This document shows positions 19,979 through 33,186 of a stretch of DNA of 64,000 nt, piece after piece. The DNA comes from Argyresthia goedartella (lineage: Eukaryota; Arthropoda; Insecta; Lepidoptera; Argyresthiidae): assembly GCA_949825045.1 (NCBI GenBank), contig OX463832.1, positions 22,128,552 through 22,192,551 on the forward strand, read 5' to 3'. A model generated the notes under the pieces. That model saw only the letters and a list, made by a program, of their open reading frames with translations. It searched no databases and was not told the origin of the DNA. How positions within the stretch are numbered: the first letter of the stretch is position 1; every line of letters begins with the position of its first letter. The position numbers and the translations under genes are program-made.

Positions 19979-19981
19979 CAG

Positions 19982-20114
19982 AGAACGAGCCTCAAAAGAA
20001 CGGCTACGTGAAACCGACGCTGGCTCTGACCCTGCCGCCCGTGTTCGGCATGTACGGGCACGTCGGCGGCATGTCGCCCGACACGCAGCGCAACACGCCA
20101 AGTGTGCACAGCAG
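19982..20114 (+). CDS. Stat: STAT transcription factor, activation-tyrosine exon
   Basis: Joined in phase to the exon at 3136-3285, it reads ENEPQKNGYVKP. The GYVKP tyrosine (codon 20005-20007) matches the JAK-phosphorylated tyrosine of STAT5-like proteins and follows the SH2 domain at the expected distance. Phosphorylation here allows reciprocal SH2 binding and dimerisation. The rest (LALTLPPVFGMYGHVGG) starts the transactivation tail. The acceptor is GTCCGCAG ending at 19981. The donor is CAG|GTCAGT, a weaker form. If the intron were retained, 17 codons would be added before a stop at 20161. Confidence 0.92.
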
Positions 20115-20583
20115 GTCAGTGGCACGTTCACGCGCGCTTATACATCTAGGTAGAGACGCGTGACACGTTCAAGCACGTTTATACAGGTGACATTTAATTA
20201 GCTTACCAAATTTTGGGGAACGTTAGTGGGTACCAACATTTTTATCGACCATATGTTTCCTCGGGAAAGTTCATAGTGACGGGTAACTATCATTACCTAA
20301 ATTATGGTCAGCTAAACAGAACTAAACGTGTTTTACGTTTTCACACAGAGATAAGCAACGATGACATGGCCCGCAAATGATAATACAACTGACTCTTATG
20401 AAAGTTTATTTCCTATGGCAGGCGCGCGCGCATGTTATCGTAGTTTATATGTACCTCTTACATGCATATGTGTGGCACGTATACACACTTTTTGTACTAT
20501 ACAATACAGGCAACAAGGCGAGTCCTGAGAATTGCCATTGCTTTCGTGCACAACTACAGTGTAGATATTAAAGCGGCTTGTAG
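20115..20583 (+). other. Start of the last STAT intron, with proto-units of the 34-bp array
   Basis: Right after the donor, GGCACGTTCACGCGCGCTTA and GTAGAGACGCGTGACACGTT resemble the 34-bp units that form an array 570 bp further on. A block near 20195-20320 (CGACCATATG, GGGAAAGTTCATAGTGA) is similar, inverted, to 61190-61270. Confidence 0.5.
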
Positions 20584-20584
20584 G

Positions 20585-20595
20585 CTTGAAGCCAC

Positions 20596-20637
<42 letters not shown>
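20585..20637. repeat. (CA)n microsatellite
   Basis: About 50 bp of nearly pure CA dinucleotides with two CG interruptions. Confidence 0.97.
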
Positions 20638-20638
<1 letters not shown>

Positions 20639-20685
20639 TTTCTCAGGTATCACCTCTGGGCTGTACCTTTTACATAGTGTATAGA

Positions 20686-21345
20686 TGCGTGGCTCGTTCA
20701 CGCACGTTTTTATATAGAGACACATTGCTCGTTAACGCACGTTTTAATATAGAGACGCGTTGCTCGTTCACGCACGTTTTAATATAGAGACGCGTTGCTC
20801 GTTCACGCACGTTTTTATATACAGACGCGTGGCTCGTTCACGCACGTTTTTTTATAGAGACGCGTGGCTCGTTCACGCTCGTTTTTATATAAAGACGCGT
20901 GGCTCGTTCTCGCAGGTTTTTTTATAGAGACGCGTGGCTCGTTCACGCACGTATTTATATAGAGACGCGTGGCTCTTTCACGCACGTTTTTATATAAAGA
21001 CGCGTGGCTCGTTCACGCAAGTTTTTTATAGAGACGCGTGGCTCGTTCACGCACTTTATTATATAGAGACGCGTGGCTCGTTCATGCACGTTTTTGTATA
21101 GGGACGCGTGGCTCGTTGGCTCGTTCACGCACATTTTTTTATAGAGACGCGTGGCTCGTTCACGCACGTTTTTATATAAAGACGCGTGGCTCGTTCACGC
21201 AGGTTTTTTTTAAAGAGACGCGTGACTTTATCATGCACGGTTTGTAGAGACGCGTGGCTCGTTTATGTACATTTTTATATAGAGACGCGTGACTCGTTCA
21301 CGCACGTTTTTACATAGAGACGTGTGGCACGCTTACTCACGTTTT
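20686..21345 (+). repeat. 34-bp minisatellite, about 19 units
   Basis: Units follow the form TATAGAGACGCGTGGCTCGT then TCACGCACGTTTT with point differences between copies. Each contains ACGCGT. Related sequence starts directly at the donor of the STAT exon ending at 20114, so the array is probably derived from that splice-junction region. Confidence 0.93.
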
Positions 21346-23857
21346 ATACCACTAAATACTAGTCAATAATCCGCTCTGTGAGAATGAATGTGACCTAATG
21401 GAAAATTATTCAACGAATTATTATTTTACGATCGGCTGTCACCACTTTGAACTTTGAAGCATTGTTCTACGGAAAGTGGTGCCTATTTAGATAGGTTACC
21501 TTCATTCTCGTAGATGGACGTCAAGCACGTATACACATGTTTTTACAAACATATACAAGTAGAAAGTCTCGGGTCCACTTTGATATTTTCTAGATATTTT
21601 TAAAGATGTTTTCGATTTGTTGTTTTGGGCCTTTGGGGACGTTTCACACGTTATATACATGTCTCATACTCATATAAACAAAGTCTACATTGGATGGACC
21701 CGATATTTTTTACGCCTCATAGAATTAGATAAAAATAGACCTTACGGATATCCCATTTGTTTCACATATTTAATTTTACGCTTTTATGTGTTTCATCTTA
21801 TTATTTTGTTTCTTTTTTAAAGGTACGGCATGTTTGACTATTAAAAAATATATCCACAAGACGGCTCTAGTAATATAATATTTCTTTTAATGAGGTTTTT
21901 GATATGTATGTATTTTTTATTATTTTACAAATAGTCACATCCTAAGTTTTTATAATGAGTTTTATTATGATTTTTAAGTTTATTTGTAAGTTGTGAGCAG
22001 ATTTTTTATTTTTAAGTTTTTTTATGACTTTTGTATAAAAATCGACTGAGTCTCAAATGTATCAGTATTTTTAAGACTAACCGCATTTTCCTTTTTAGCT
22101 GCCAACCGACCATGCTTCAGCTGTAAATGGAAAAAAATACATTCTATTAGTATTTTTGTCATGTTATTTAGGTGCAATATAATTAATCCGTATTTTTAAG
22201 AAATAACAAAAAAATAATGATTCTGACGATCAGTATTATACATACGTCTAATTGGCTGAAAAATATGTTTTCTGATAAACAGTGATCGGAATATTAGTAC
22301 CTAAATTTCAAGGAAAAGAAAACAAATTATTGTTTGGAGGAATATTTTACCGGTCAGGAAAGTGTCGAAAAACGTCGCCATTTTGAAAAAAAAAAACTTT
22401 TTGGCAGGTACATATTTCGATCAATGGTGATAAATAATGCAAATGATATTAACTTATTGTATAAGGGCATCTTTCTTAATCAGTCGAAATTTTATCGATG
22501 TTCCAAACAGCCGGCGATAATGTACGTCGGGTAAGCGTCGTATCTTCATCGTTTTGACGATATCGTCCTTCTAATTCATCGATGTACATTATATACCGCC
22601 GAGTAATGTTCTTACTGCGTAGTTGTACTTCTGCATTTATTTATAAATGTTTGTTTCACTGAAAGTTTCATAACAATAATGTGTCAAATAGTGCTGTCAA
22701 GAGACTTAATAATTGTAATAATCGCATTGTAAAAATATATATTTAAAAACATCTTCTGTGTATTGAAGAAGTATAGTATAAAAAATTAACTTAGATTATT
22801 AGGTAATAAGCCATTGAAAAAACACTCTTTTATTCATATAAAATATAATGCAAAATCTAATTCAATAAAATAATGTATACATATACTCTAAGGGACTTCC
22901 CTCACCGCTCAAAAATTCTTTCGCCATTTTTGTAATATTCCAGATAGGAACATTACATTACTTAAGCTTCTGATTTTTATAACGGTTTTAATTCGTTTTG
23001 TCAACGTCATGTATTTTTTATAAAATTCACTATATTTGGAAGGTCTATTTTGTGAATCTGGATATTTTTTGTATTCATTTGTTGCTCGGTGGTACCCAGG
23101 GGGACCGCGCAGGGCTGTGGGATCTTAGTACTATCTTAATAATCGAATATTGGACTATTCGCGAGTGAGGGATCTTCCAAACATATTGAGACCAAACTCC
23201 CGGTTTTCAGGGTTTCAACGAATTTAGGACAACGCGGTCTTGGCGACTGCAAAATATTTAGTATCTAATTACATGGCCCGATTTAACCAACACCTTTTTT
23301 TGTATTACAGTAACTAATACAAAATGTATTTGAGAGGAAAAACCTCGACCCACTTTACTAGGCTACAGAGGTAGGAGGTTTGCAAAGTATATCTCCACTG
23401 ACTAACTAACTAAAGTTATATTCGTAAAAAAATACAACGAAATCTGTAGATTTAGTGAGTGAAAGCAGAAACCCACATAGGAAACTCGAATGACGGAATC
23501 CTTAACGATTGGTGCATCGCATTCTATTCGTATACGAAAGATGTTCCAATAAAATTATATGTATAGTAGATGTCGATATTATAAAAAATTACACCTGTTT
23601 TGTAGTTAAATTTTAAACTAACACTTAGTCTGTGGCATTTTGATTGATCTCTTGAAAAATAGTTGTTATTCTGATTATAGGAAAGGATGCAACATAGATG
23701 TATGTTTCGGCTAGATATTGCCAAAGTAATTTGATGATGTTCTTGTTGCGATGAAATTATTGGCTCCTAGGAAATATACTCTTTGATTCAATTAAATTGA
23801 AGATTAATACTTAATTATTTCGAAGCCGTCCTCGAAAAACGACTAATATATTCTTAA
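21346..23857 (+). other. STAT intron, AT-rich, no gene seen
   Basis: About 2.5 kb of AT-rich sequence with only short frames. No exon, RNA gene or recognisable transposon was found. A segment near 23090 (CGGTGGTACCCAGGGGGACC to CGCAGGGCTGTGGGATCTTA) is locally GC-rich and resembles GCACCACCCGGATAGGACGCGG at 41715, so it is probably a repeat fragment. Confidence 0.5.
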
Positions 23858-24332
23858 TAGTAGTTTGTGTGACTGATACATAATGGAGGGCATTGCAACT
23901 CGAGAACGGGTTTATGAAACGAGCCGAAGGCGAGTTTCATAATACCATCACTGCCTAATGCTTAATTATGTACAGGTACATACATACACTAGTTTATCTA
24001 CAAACATATCATAAGCTCTCTTTGATGTGTTCAGGAACCGCATGTTCGACCGCAATTGTGACATTGATCATTGCTCTGCACTTGTTTTGCTTGTTCAGTA
24101 GTACCAACTTCACAAACAAACTAGGGGCGGCACGCAGGCGGACGTTGGGGTTCAAAATTTTAATATCATAATATGTCGAAATATTGATACATTATGGTCA
24201 TAATGTATCAATATTCAGATAAGAAATTAGTTGTTACCAAGTACATAGTATATCACTATGCTGGTCGAAACGTGCTGTTTTTGGAAGCAGTAAAGAGGGT
24301 TTCTGATAGGTTTGTAGATGAATAGTTTTTTA
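23858..24332 (+). mobile_element. Dispersed non-coding element, family P, copy 1
   Basis: Conserved blocks in order: GTGACTGATACATAATGGAG, ACGAGCCGAAGGCGAGTTTC, TTTATCTACAAACATATCAT, GGAACCGCATGTTCGACCG, and a tail GCAGTAAAGAGGGTTTCTGA then TTTGTAGATGAAT. The second half is bounded by inverted copies of TTTATCTACACACATATCATAA. A perfect palindrome with 17-nt arms lies at 24180-24215. Other copies are at 49994-50345, 52664-53052 and 57937-58430. It has no coding capacity; a MITE-type element is likely. Confidence 0.8.
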
Positions 24333-26379
24333 GTCATTGATTAAACATTTGTCAATTCAAATATCCACTTATCTTTATTATGGGGCTTATCCACTCAAAT
24401 ATTTATTGAAATTCAGTGGTACGGTTATAGGAATAAGGACTATCAAATATTGAGTCTTACAAATCAAATAACGAATGAATCGTGTTTCGATAGAAACGGT
24501 TTCGAAGCGGAAACAGCAAATTTTTCGATTTTCTTTGCACTTACTCAATAGTATTATAGCTCTCCTAAATTGGTTCTTTTATACCAAAAGTTTTTATTAC
24601 GCCTTTTTGGGTCCAAATTTTGCATTTCCCAAGTTGTTTAAGGATTAACATGTTATACTTGTGTGTATGTATGTATAAGGTGTAAGGTGTTTTCACTGTT
24701 CTATCTTATTGTAAGAATTTAAGGAAGACAAGGAGAGAAGGAACGAATGTTTTATTGTAGTCGTGACTTATTGAGAATGTTTTCGAATATCGCCATTCGT
24801 TTTTGTATTCTGTTGTCGAATCATTGTGCTACTCGTATATACAATAATGGCTCTTTTTCATAAACGTGCTAAGAAACTTAGATAAACGTAACTTAAACTT
24901 AACTTACCGTTGTAAGTGGTATGTTACAAGTAAGAAGGATCAATTTTACGTAGGCATATATATTAAAATATACATGTGTAGTGATAGTAGTTTATTTTGA
25001 TGCTTTAGGATACATTGGAGCAAAATATCGTTGAGACTAAAAATTGTGTTATAGGTAGAAGACATTTTACTATTTAAAATTTTAATTTTTCATGTATGAT
25101 TATCTTTTTCATGTTAAATACGCGGCTTGGGTAGATGATATGTATTTTAATGTTCGGGGTTCATTATACCCTGTGTAAAACAATGTGAGGTTTTTAAATT
25201 CCTGATATGACACAATCCTTTGGGTTGAATTTAATAATTGGTCTTTTATTTTTTATCCGATGTCGATATTTCTTGTGATTAGAAAATATGACTATCAAAA
25301 TCTGTTCTATAATTATGTAGCCATTTACTTGTTTCGTGGTCAAATGATGTATATTGGATATATTCTATTTAACTCTAGCGGCTTATTGCTTTGTATAGAT
25401 TTGGTGCTAAATATTGTTTTGTTTAAGATTTTTAAGTACATTTAAACTTTAGAAGTAGCATGGAGTAAGTAAATTTTATGAGGAAAATGAATAAAATCGT
25501 TAGAGGTTCAGTTGTGAAATTGTTTATAATGTTTATTTGGATGATATTTGATAGTAATTAGTTGGGTATGATATCAAGTATCAAATTAAGTATTAAATGT
25601 TTTCGATGGATGTGACTATTTAACACAGATATAAATGTAACTAGATGACGCAATTGCGAGTCACAAAACCTCTGCTATTCTTTAGTAAAATTTAATAAAT
25701 CTATCCGCGTGTCAATTACGTCTCAAAATAATCAATTTCCCTTGATGGAAAATTAAAATAAGGTTTTGCTGTCATCCAGTTAAATAACTGTGCTATTAAA
25801 ATGTAAGTTAAGAATTTTACAATTTAAGATGATATTGAATGTTGAGCGCCAGCGCTATTGTCTATTTGTATCAATAAATGTGACATTCGAAGAAATACTT
25901 ACCATACTTCTATTTTTTATGTAAAAAACAGTCTTTGATTTTATATAATTTACTGCTATTGAATCGCAAATTTCTAAGTGATTACTCAGTTTTTTTAAAA
26001 TAAATTTTACGTAGTTTTCATCAAAGACTATTTTCAACTCAATTCCTCACGAAAATGCAACACAGACGGTCGTTTGATTTTTTGTTATTTTTTTCATAAA
26101 TTTTCTCTTAATATTTTTTTTTGTTGAAATATGGCGGGAGATAACTTTAACTCTTAGCAGACGGTGTAATTTAACCAGAACTGTTGGTCTGTGCTGCCTT
26201 TTTGGCGGAGGGAGGCATCATTATATTGTTCGCTTATCTCTTCATTTTTCATTCATCCTTATTATTTTACTATATCAAAGACCGTCGTAATTTTACACTA
26301 ACGTGTTGCATTTTCTCTTTTTTTCCCGATCTTCCCTCTACGTGATGACATCGGCGACCTACGAAATACAAATAAAACC
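24333..26379 (+). other. STAT intron, AT-rich, no gene seen
   Basis: About 2 kb of AT-rich sequence without protein-like frames or recognised repeats. Confidence 0.5.
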
Positions 26380-28916
26380 ACGAAACAACAACACGATACG
26401 AAATATTACATCTTTGTGCAAATTACGAAATAAAAATTATCTAATATGGAACTCAACACATCACCTAACAAAACTTCTATCACTACACAAAAACCAATCA
26501 CGGCACAAAAACCCCACAACACCAAAAAAAATGTACACGACACGAAAACCCTATCCGATACCAAATCCTTATTACGACACAACACCATATAATGACAACA
26601 AAAAAATATAATCATGTTACACCGCAAAAACTCTTACAAACCCCTAACTCAATCCAAAACCACAACACAATAAAAAACCTTAACCCAACACCACATAAAA
26701 CGCCAACACTACGAAACACTAACTCAATACAAAACCCTAACTCAATAAAAAAACTCCCAACACAATATAAAACCCTAACTTAATACAAAACCGTAACTCA
26801 ATACAAAACCGTAACTCAATACAAAACCACAACACAACATAAAACCCTAACTCAATACAATACAAAACCACAACACAACATAAAACCCTAACTCAATACA
26901 ATACGAAACCCTAACACAATACAAAACCCTAACTCAATACAATACGAAACCACAACACAACATAAAACCCTAACTCAATACAATACGAAACCACAACACA
27001 ACATAAAACCCTAACTCAATACAATACGAAACCCTAACACAATACAAAACCCTAACTCAATACAATACAAAACCCCAACAAAATAAAAAACCCTAACACA
27101 ATACAAAACCCTAACATAATACAAAACCCCAACAAAATAAAAAACCCTAACACAATACAATACCCTAACACAATACAAAACCCTAACACAATACAAAACC
27201 CTAACTCAATACAATACAAAACCACAACACAACATAAAACCCTAACACAATACAAAACCCTAACATAATACAAAACCCCAACAAAATAAAAAACCCTAAC
27301 ACAATACAAAACCCTAACATAATACAAAACCCCAACAAAATAAAAAACCCTAACACAATACAAAACCCTAACATAATACAAAACCCTAACATAATACAAA
27401 ACCCCAACAATATACAAAACCCTAACACAATACAAAACCCTAACACAATACAAAACCCTAACATAATACAAAACCCTAACATAATACAAAACCCCAACAA
27501 TATACAAAACCCTAACACAATACAAAACCCTAACATAATACAAAACCCCAACAATATACAAAACCCTAACATAATACAAAACCCCAACAATATACAAAAC
27601 CCTAACACAATACAAAACCCTAACATAATACAAAACCCCAACAATATACAAAACCCTAACATAATACAAAACCCCAACAATATACAAAACCCTAACACAA
27701 TACAAAACCCTAACATAATACAAAACCCCAACAATATACAAAACCCTAACACAATACAAAACCCTAACATAATACAAAACCCCAACAATATACAAAACCC
27801 TAACATAATACAAAACCCCAACAATATACAAAACCCTAACACAATACAAAACCCTAACATAATACAAAACCCCAACAAAATAAAAAACCCTAACACAATA
27901 CAAAACCCTAACATAATACAAAACCCCAACAATATACAAAACCCTAACATAATACAAAACCCCAACAATATACAAAACCCTAACACAATACAAAACCCTA
28001 ACATAATACAAAACCCCAACAATATACAAAACCCTAACACAATACAAAACCCTAACATAATACAAAACCCCAACAATATACAAAACCCTAACATAATACA
28101 AAACCCCAACAATATACAAAACCCTAACACAATACAAAACCCTAACATAATACAAAACCTCAACAATATACAAAACCCTAACATAATACAAAACCCCAAC
28201 AAAATAAAAAACCCTAACACAATACAAAACCCTAACATAATACAAAACCCCAACAATATACAAAACCCTAACATAATACAAAACCCCAACAATATACAAA
28301 ACCCTAACACAATACAAAACCCTAACATAATACAAAACCCCAACAATATACAAAACCCTAACACAATACAAAACCCTAACATAATACAAAACCCCAACAA
28401 TATACAAAACCCTAACATAATACAAAACCCCAACAATATACAAAACCCTAACATAATACAAAACCCCAACAATATACAAAACCCTAACACAATACAAAAC
28501 CCTAACATAATACAAAACCCCAACAATATACAAAACCCTAACACAATACAAAACCCTAACATAATACAAAACCCCAACAATATACAAAACCCTAACATAA
28601 TACAAAACCCCAACAATATACAAAACCCTAACACAATACAAAACCCTAACATAATACAAAACCCCAACAAAATAAAAAACCCTAACACAATACAAAACCC
28701 TAACATAATACAAAACCCCAACAATATACAAAACCCTAACATAATACAAAACCCCAACAATATACAAAACCCTAACACAATACAAAACCCTAACATAATA
28801 CAAAACCCCAACAATATACAAAACCCTAACATAATACAAAACCCCAACAATATACAAAACCCCAACAATATACAAAACCCTAACACAATACAAAACCCCA
28901 ACAATATACAAAACAA
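26380..28916 (+). repeat. 18-bp minisatellite, more than 120 units
   Basis: From about 26640 the sequence is 18-bp units of three main types: CCCTAACACAATACAAAA, CCCTAACATAATACAAAA and CCCCAACAATATACAAAA. From about 27360 they alternate in higher-order patterns of two and three units. 26380-26640 is a degenerate lead-in. Two long minus-strand frames (624 and 571 residues) exist only because 18 is a multiple of three. The array ends 25 bp before the acceptor of the last STAT exon. Confidence 0.95.
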
Positions 28917-28941
28917 ACTTCATCAAAATGTCGACACGCAG

Positions 28942-29098
28942 TTACAACACAATGGCGTCCGGATCAGAGGAGTTCCTCGGCGGACTGTACCCCGGTCCCG
29001 AGATGATGGAGCAAATAGAGTGCTTCGATGTCGATGCCGTAGATGGCTTCCTCAACCAGGTCATGAAGTATCCAGGAATCCAGGATATGGAGGATTAA
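28942..29098 (+). CDS. Stat: STAT transcription factor, last coding exon
   Basis: In phase with the exon ending at 20114, it encodes SYNTMASGSEEFLGGLYPG and then MEQIECFDVDAVDGFLNQVM, ending in TAA at 29096-29098. The acidic, hydrophobic C terminus (FLGGLYPGPE, DVDAVDGFL) is what a STAT transactivation tail looks like. The acceptor CACGCAG ends at 28941; the sequence upstream has almost no pyrimidine tract because the 18-bp array reaches to 28916. The joint is inferred from phase and protein character and needs transcript support. Confidence 0.82.
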
Positions 29099-29825
29099 GG
29101 AGGATTTGGGAGGTTGAACGGTGAGGATTTTGAGATTATTTGCATTTAATTAAGCAGATGTGTTGACTGACTCTGGTTCCTAAGGTGCGTACATATACGC
29201 TCTGTTGGCAAAGAAACCTTTAAAATCTTCATAAGTTAAGCCAAGTTTTAAGTAAGCTGAGGCAGCGTCGGGCGACAAATATATATAAAATATTATTATG
29301 TAATATATATAAAATACCTATAAAACATTATTTTTTGCAACAAAAATTCGACGTTTTTCTAAGTTTCATTGTGAAGTTTGTCAAAAAATGGCTTTAGTGG
29401 CAGCGTTAGTGATTCAATTCTCAATATTGCTTGACTTAAAAATAATAAGTAGTTATCATAAAAATAATAAGATAAATATCTTATTATTTTCTTATCAACA
29501 GAAAATTCTGTGGATTGTTGGATATGCAAACCTAACTCACATTTTTTTTCTTATTACAGGATACAGCGATTATCACCGTAGTCTTAATTATTTACCGATT
29601 TTATTTTATCAAATACACAAAATAAAAAGATTTTGTACACTAGTCCCGATCTACTATTCAATATAGACTAAACTATGTTAAGTATACTATAAAAAAATGA
29701 CGATAATGCTTAGGATACTAAATCTTAAGATTATAGTTGAGCAGACAACTATGAGCGTTAAAAAAAAATGGCAATATGTGTTTTAAGCTCCAGATTCCGA
29801 ATAAATGTATGTACTTCTTATTTGA
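29099..29825 (+). other. Presumed STAT 3' UTR
   Basis: The first AATAAA followed by a GT-rich stretch after the stop codon is at 29800-29805 (TGTATGTACTTCTTATTTGA follows). The assignment is a guess; other AATAAA motifs lie further on. Confidence 0.3.
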
Positions 29826-31914
29826 GTTTTGAAGCTACAATCTGTTTAAAACAATTACAACACATTAACGTTAGAATTATTAGTTCAAAGTATTTTATAT
29901 ACATTTTAATTTGTGCCATAACTTTATAATTAGGTGCTATATAAAATATTACTTGATGCATACTTTATGTTTTATTTTGATTATGTTTGCAGTACCTAAT
30001 TACTGAGGTATTTGATGACGCAGGCAAATAAGATGCATATTTAAAAATATGTCTGCATCTGCAAATAAGGTTATTTATATCAGAATCTTATATTTTCTGC
30101 AGTTACGTTAGTTAAGCATATTTTGTCTGAAAAAGTCGTCAATAAACCATGACGCCACGTTTATATATTTTCTTCAAATACAACTCTCGAACAAAATTAC
30201 AGTTTTGACAGTAAAAAGTATATTTTTGACTGCTAGTCAAGTACTGGATTGACTGATGATGGCATGTTTTACGCGAATACCTTTTATAAATTTATTTTTA
30301 TATAATAATCCAATGAAATTCATTTATTTGGTGCCATTGCTATTATTTTGTTCATTGTAATGACGTATTAATAACCTAGGTACATACATGCGATATATTT
30401 TTTATTGAATAATGGGGATATACTTACTTAACATTAAATTTATTGCTTTTATTGTTATATGTATTAAAATAATATTTTAATGTTTATATAGGATGTTATG
30501 GTAATTAAATATGGCTTATGTCATGTATTTATCAAATTGACTCAAGACATACATAAAAAAATAAATTTTTAATCCCAAATTTACTAAATGAATTTTAAAG
30601 TTGTGACCATATAATATTCGGACAAAAAGTGACCTAGCAACCAATAACGTTCTCTGAAACTAAATGGGAACACTGAATTATGAACATTTAGTAAATTTTG
30701 TAGTCAAAACGTATTATTGGTAAGCGATATTACATATTTGTTGCTATTAAATATGATATACCTATAGAAACAGAGAGCCATGTGTGAGAAGTTTTACACA
30801 GCAGTTAAAATGTCGTGGTTTTTTTTTACTTTTTTAGTATTCAGTGTAATATATATATAAAAATATTGTGGATTTGTGTTGATCGAAGTCACGTAATGTT
30901 ATTAAAATTTAAAGAAACAAAAGAAGTATGATATTTGGTAGATTTCGAGCTGTTAATGAGCGGTTTTACTATAGAGAACAGGATAAAACTTCTACGCCGA
31001 AACACTCAAAATTATTCTATGGAATGTAAATTCAGTTAATACTTACATACCACAATACAAATTGAGGAAATACAAATTTACTTAAATGTTTTTAATGTTT
31101 GCGCAAAAAGTTTACCTTGTGTGAGTTGAGTGAGGTTGTCAATCTTTGTTTGCCTACACCCTTCGATTTGGCACAATTCGATGTAAATAAAACAATATCT
31201 ACCTATTTTTACATGTGTAGATCATCGACCGAGCGTGAGGAGCGTGCACAGCACACAGAGACTCTAGTATATAAAATAGACGGATAACATACTTAACAGT
31301 AGTCAAAAACACAAAAAAACTTACAATCACATCTGTACAAAATGTGTGTTTATGCTTTCGTGAGACATGAAAGCGTAAACAAAACAAAAACTTAGGCTTC
31401 AAGTGGCCATAGTACTTCGTTTTGGATTGGAAATCCTTTCCAAACATTCAAGTAAGTAGGCTTTTCGACCTTATTCCGTTACGAACTGCACTTACCTATC
31501 GAGCGTCATTTGTGAGATATCTAAATATGTAATTGTTAATGAATGAAGAGTGAACCTATTCCCTCAAATGTGATAGAAGAGGCCTTATACAAATTTTCCC
31601 TAAATCATAATACAATTTGTAATTGTAATTTTTGTAATTTCTTTTCAACTCGTGCTCGTAAACTCTTAATGTCAACGCATTTAGGTTCTTATTGGAGCTT
31701 ATTACGCACTAGTATTTTTTACTTTTAATTTTTATATCCGATTCCTAGAAACAATAAATATTTTTGTGATTAAATAAACTGTTTAAGGTTAATAATAATA
31801 CGTACATGAAGTTGTAATAATAATTACAATTATCAATTTTTTATGATTATCTCGTCAGATTATATTTTTTCCGCTACATAACCTTGATTTGCAATGAATT
31901 CAAAACATTGTGTT
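29826..31914. other. Intergenic AT-rich DNA, no gene seen
   Basis: Only short frames. A 62-codon frame at 31099-31287 was considered and not supported by any recognisable motif. Confidence 0.45.
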
Positions 31915-32215
31915 TAGTGGTTTGCCAGTGTCTTTAAATCGGACCGCGCATCGCTAGCGCGGCCTTTGGAAAAAACAAATCCAGCGCGCCATTTTCCACA
32001 AAAAAATGTTGACGTTTTCATTATTTCAAAAGTCTGCTTTTTTCCTCGCAAATGTGTTGAAAAAAACGACGTGTGAAATTGCATTGTTATTAGACAAGTG
32101 TGCGTTGTTATTAGACAGGTGTGCATTGTTATTAGACACTCGGCTAACTTTTTGCGGTCGCCGGTGGCTCGCACGAATAATACCGCCTCGTGGGTAATGA
32201 ATGACCAACCTTGCA
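31915..32215. repeat. GC-richer dispersed repeat with a 22-bp triplicate
   Basis: A locally GC-rich block containing three tandem copies of a 22-bp unit (GTTATTAGACAAGTGTGC type) at about 32083-32140. The block has the look of a dispersed lepidopteran repeat. There is no convincing frame. Confidence 0.5.
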
Positions 32216-33186
32216 CACTTGTATCATAATGTACTATACTAAACAGGCATACATAATACTTAATAGACAACCATGTGCAAAAGCTATCACTTATTTTCAA
32301 TGTAATTTTTTCAGTTAAAGAACCATATTTCGATCGAATACACATAATTTATGTTATTAAATAGCAGTGTTTATCGGATCGCGATAAATTGGTCTACCCA
32401 TTGTCAATTAAATAAAAATTGTTTAATGTTAAATGTCAAATTAACAGATTATAGTAGATATGTATTTCTAAATACAAAATTGAGATATAAACACAGGGCC
32501 TTACCACAAAAAAATAAACTACTGTTCAACACCTGTTTTAAATCAAAAGTGTATGGGATTTGACGTTTGTTTTGAGGTTAAACGCTGTTTAATATTTTTT
32601 GTGGTAAAACACGGATACATTTCGTGATACACATGTTTTTCTTTCATCTGTTTAAATTGTTCTCTATATTTTAGATTCTATAATGTGTTAGTATATGTAT
32701 CGGCATTAATAGACCTCTCTTTAATCATGTTTGGAAAATTCGCTGTTACTATGATAAAGCGTATACCTTGAATGTCTATATTAGTTAAGTCAATTATTCT
32801 TTGTTTGTAAATGTTACGGTAATATTAAATAAGCAAAAAACTTGCATTGAAAATGAATGTAGTATTTGTGGTAGAATCCTCTCGTAGTCTCTATTCTCAC
32901 AGAGCCACAAACATAATAGAGAAGCTTCGATAATATATGTATCACATATAATAATATTTTGAGCCCTAAAAACATAAAACGCCCCTCTTTTGCATGTTTT
33001 TATTTTATTTACTATTAATTTTCAACAAAAATACGAATTGAAAGTAACGTCAATCAGCACTTGTTTTTAAACACTCCTTCACAGGAAGTGGCGTAATAAT
33101 TTTTGTCAATAAGGGACAGAGCTATGCAACAGTATCCCTTTCCTTTCTATGCAGAAAAAGGAGGCGGTCAGCAGTTTTAAACAAAT
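32216..33186. other. Intergenic AT-rich DNA, no gene seen
   Basis: A block near 32880-33060 (ATATTTTGAGCCCTAAAAACA, then GCCCCTCTTTTGCATGTTTT) resembles 49590-49700 in sequence, so a shared dispersed repeat is likely. Nothing else was recognised. Confidence 0.4.

Noticed and set aside
26640..28916. Interstitial telomere repeats (CCCTAA)
   Set aside because: Insect telomeres are TTAGG; here CCCTAA is only part of an 18-bp unit and is not tandem itself.
27052..28926. Two overlapping minus-strand frames of 571 and 624 codons rich in Cys, Leu, Val and Tyr
   Set aside because: Both are readings of the 18-bp array; two frames open over the same DNA shows the openness is due to composition.
31099..31287. 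62-codon frame in the intergenic region
   Set aside because: No motif, no neighbouring exon signal and length expected by chance.
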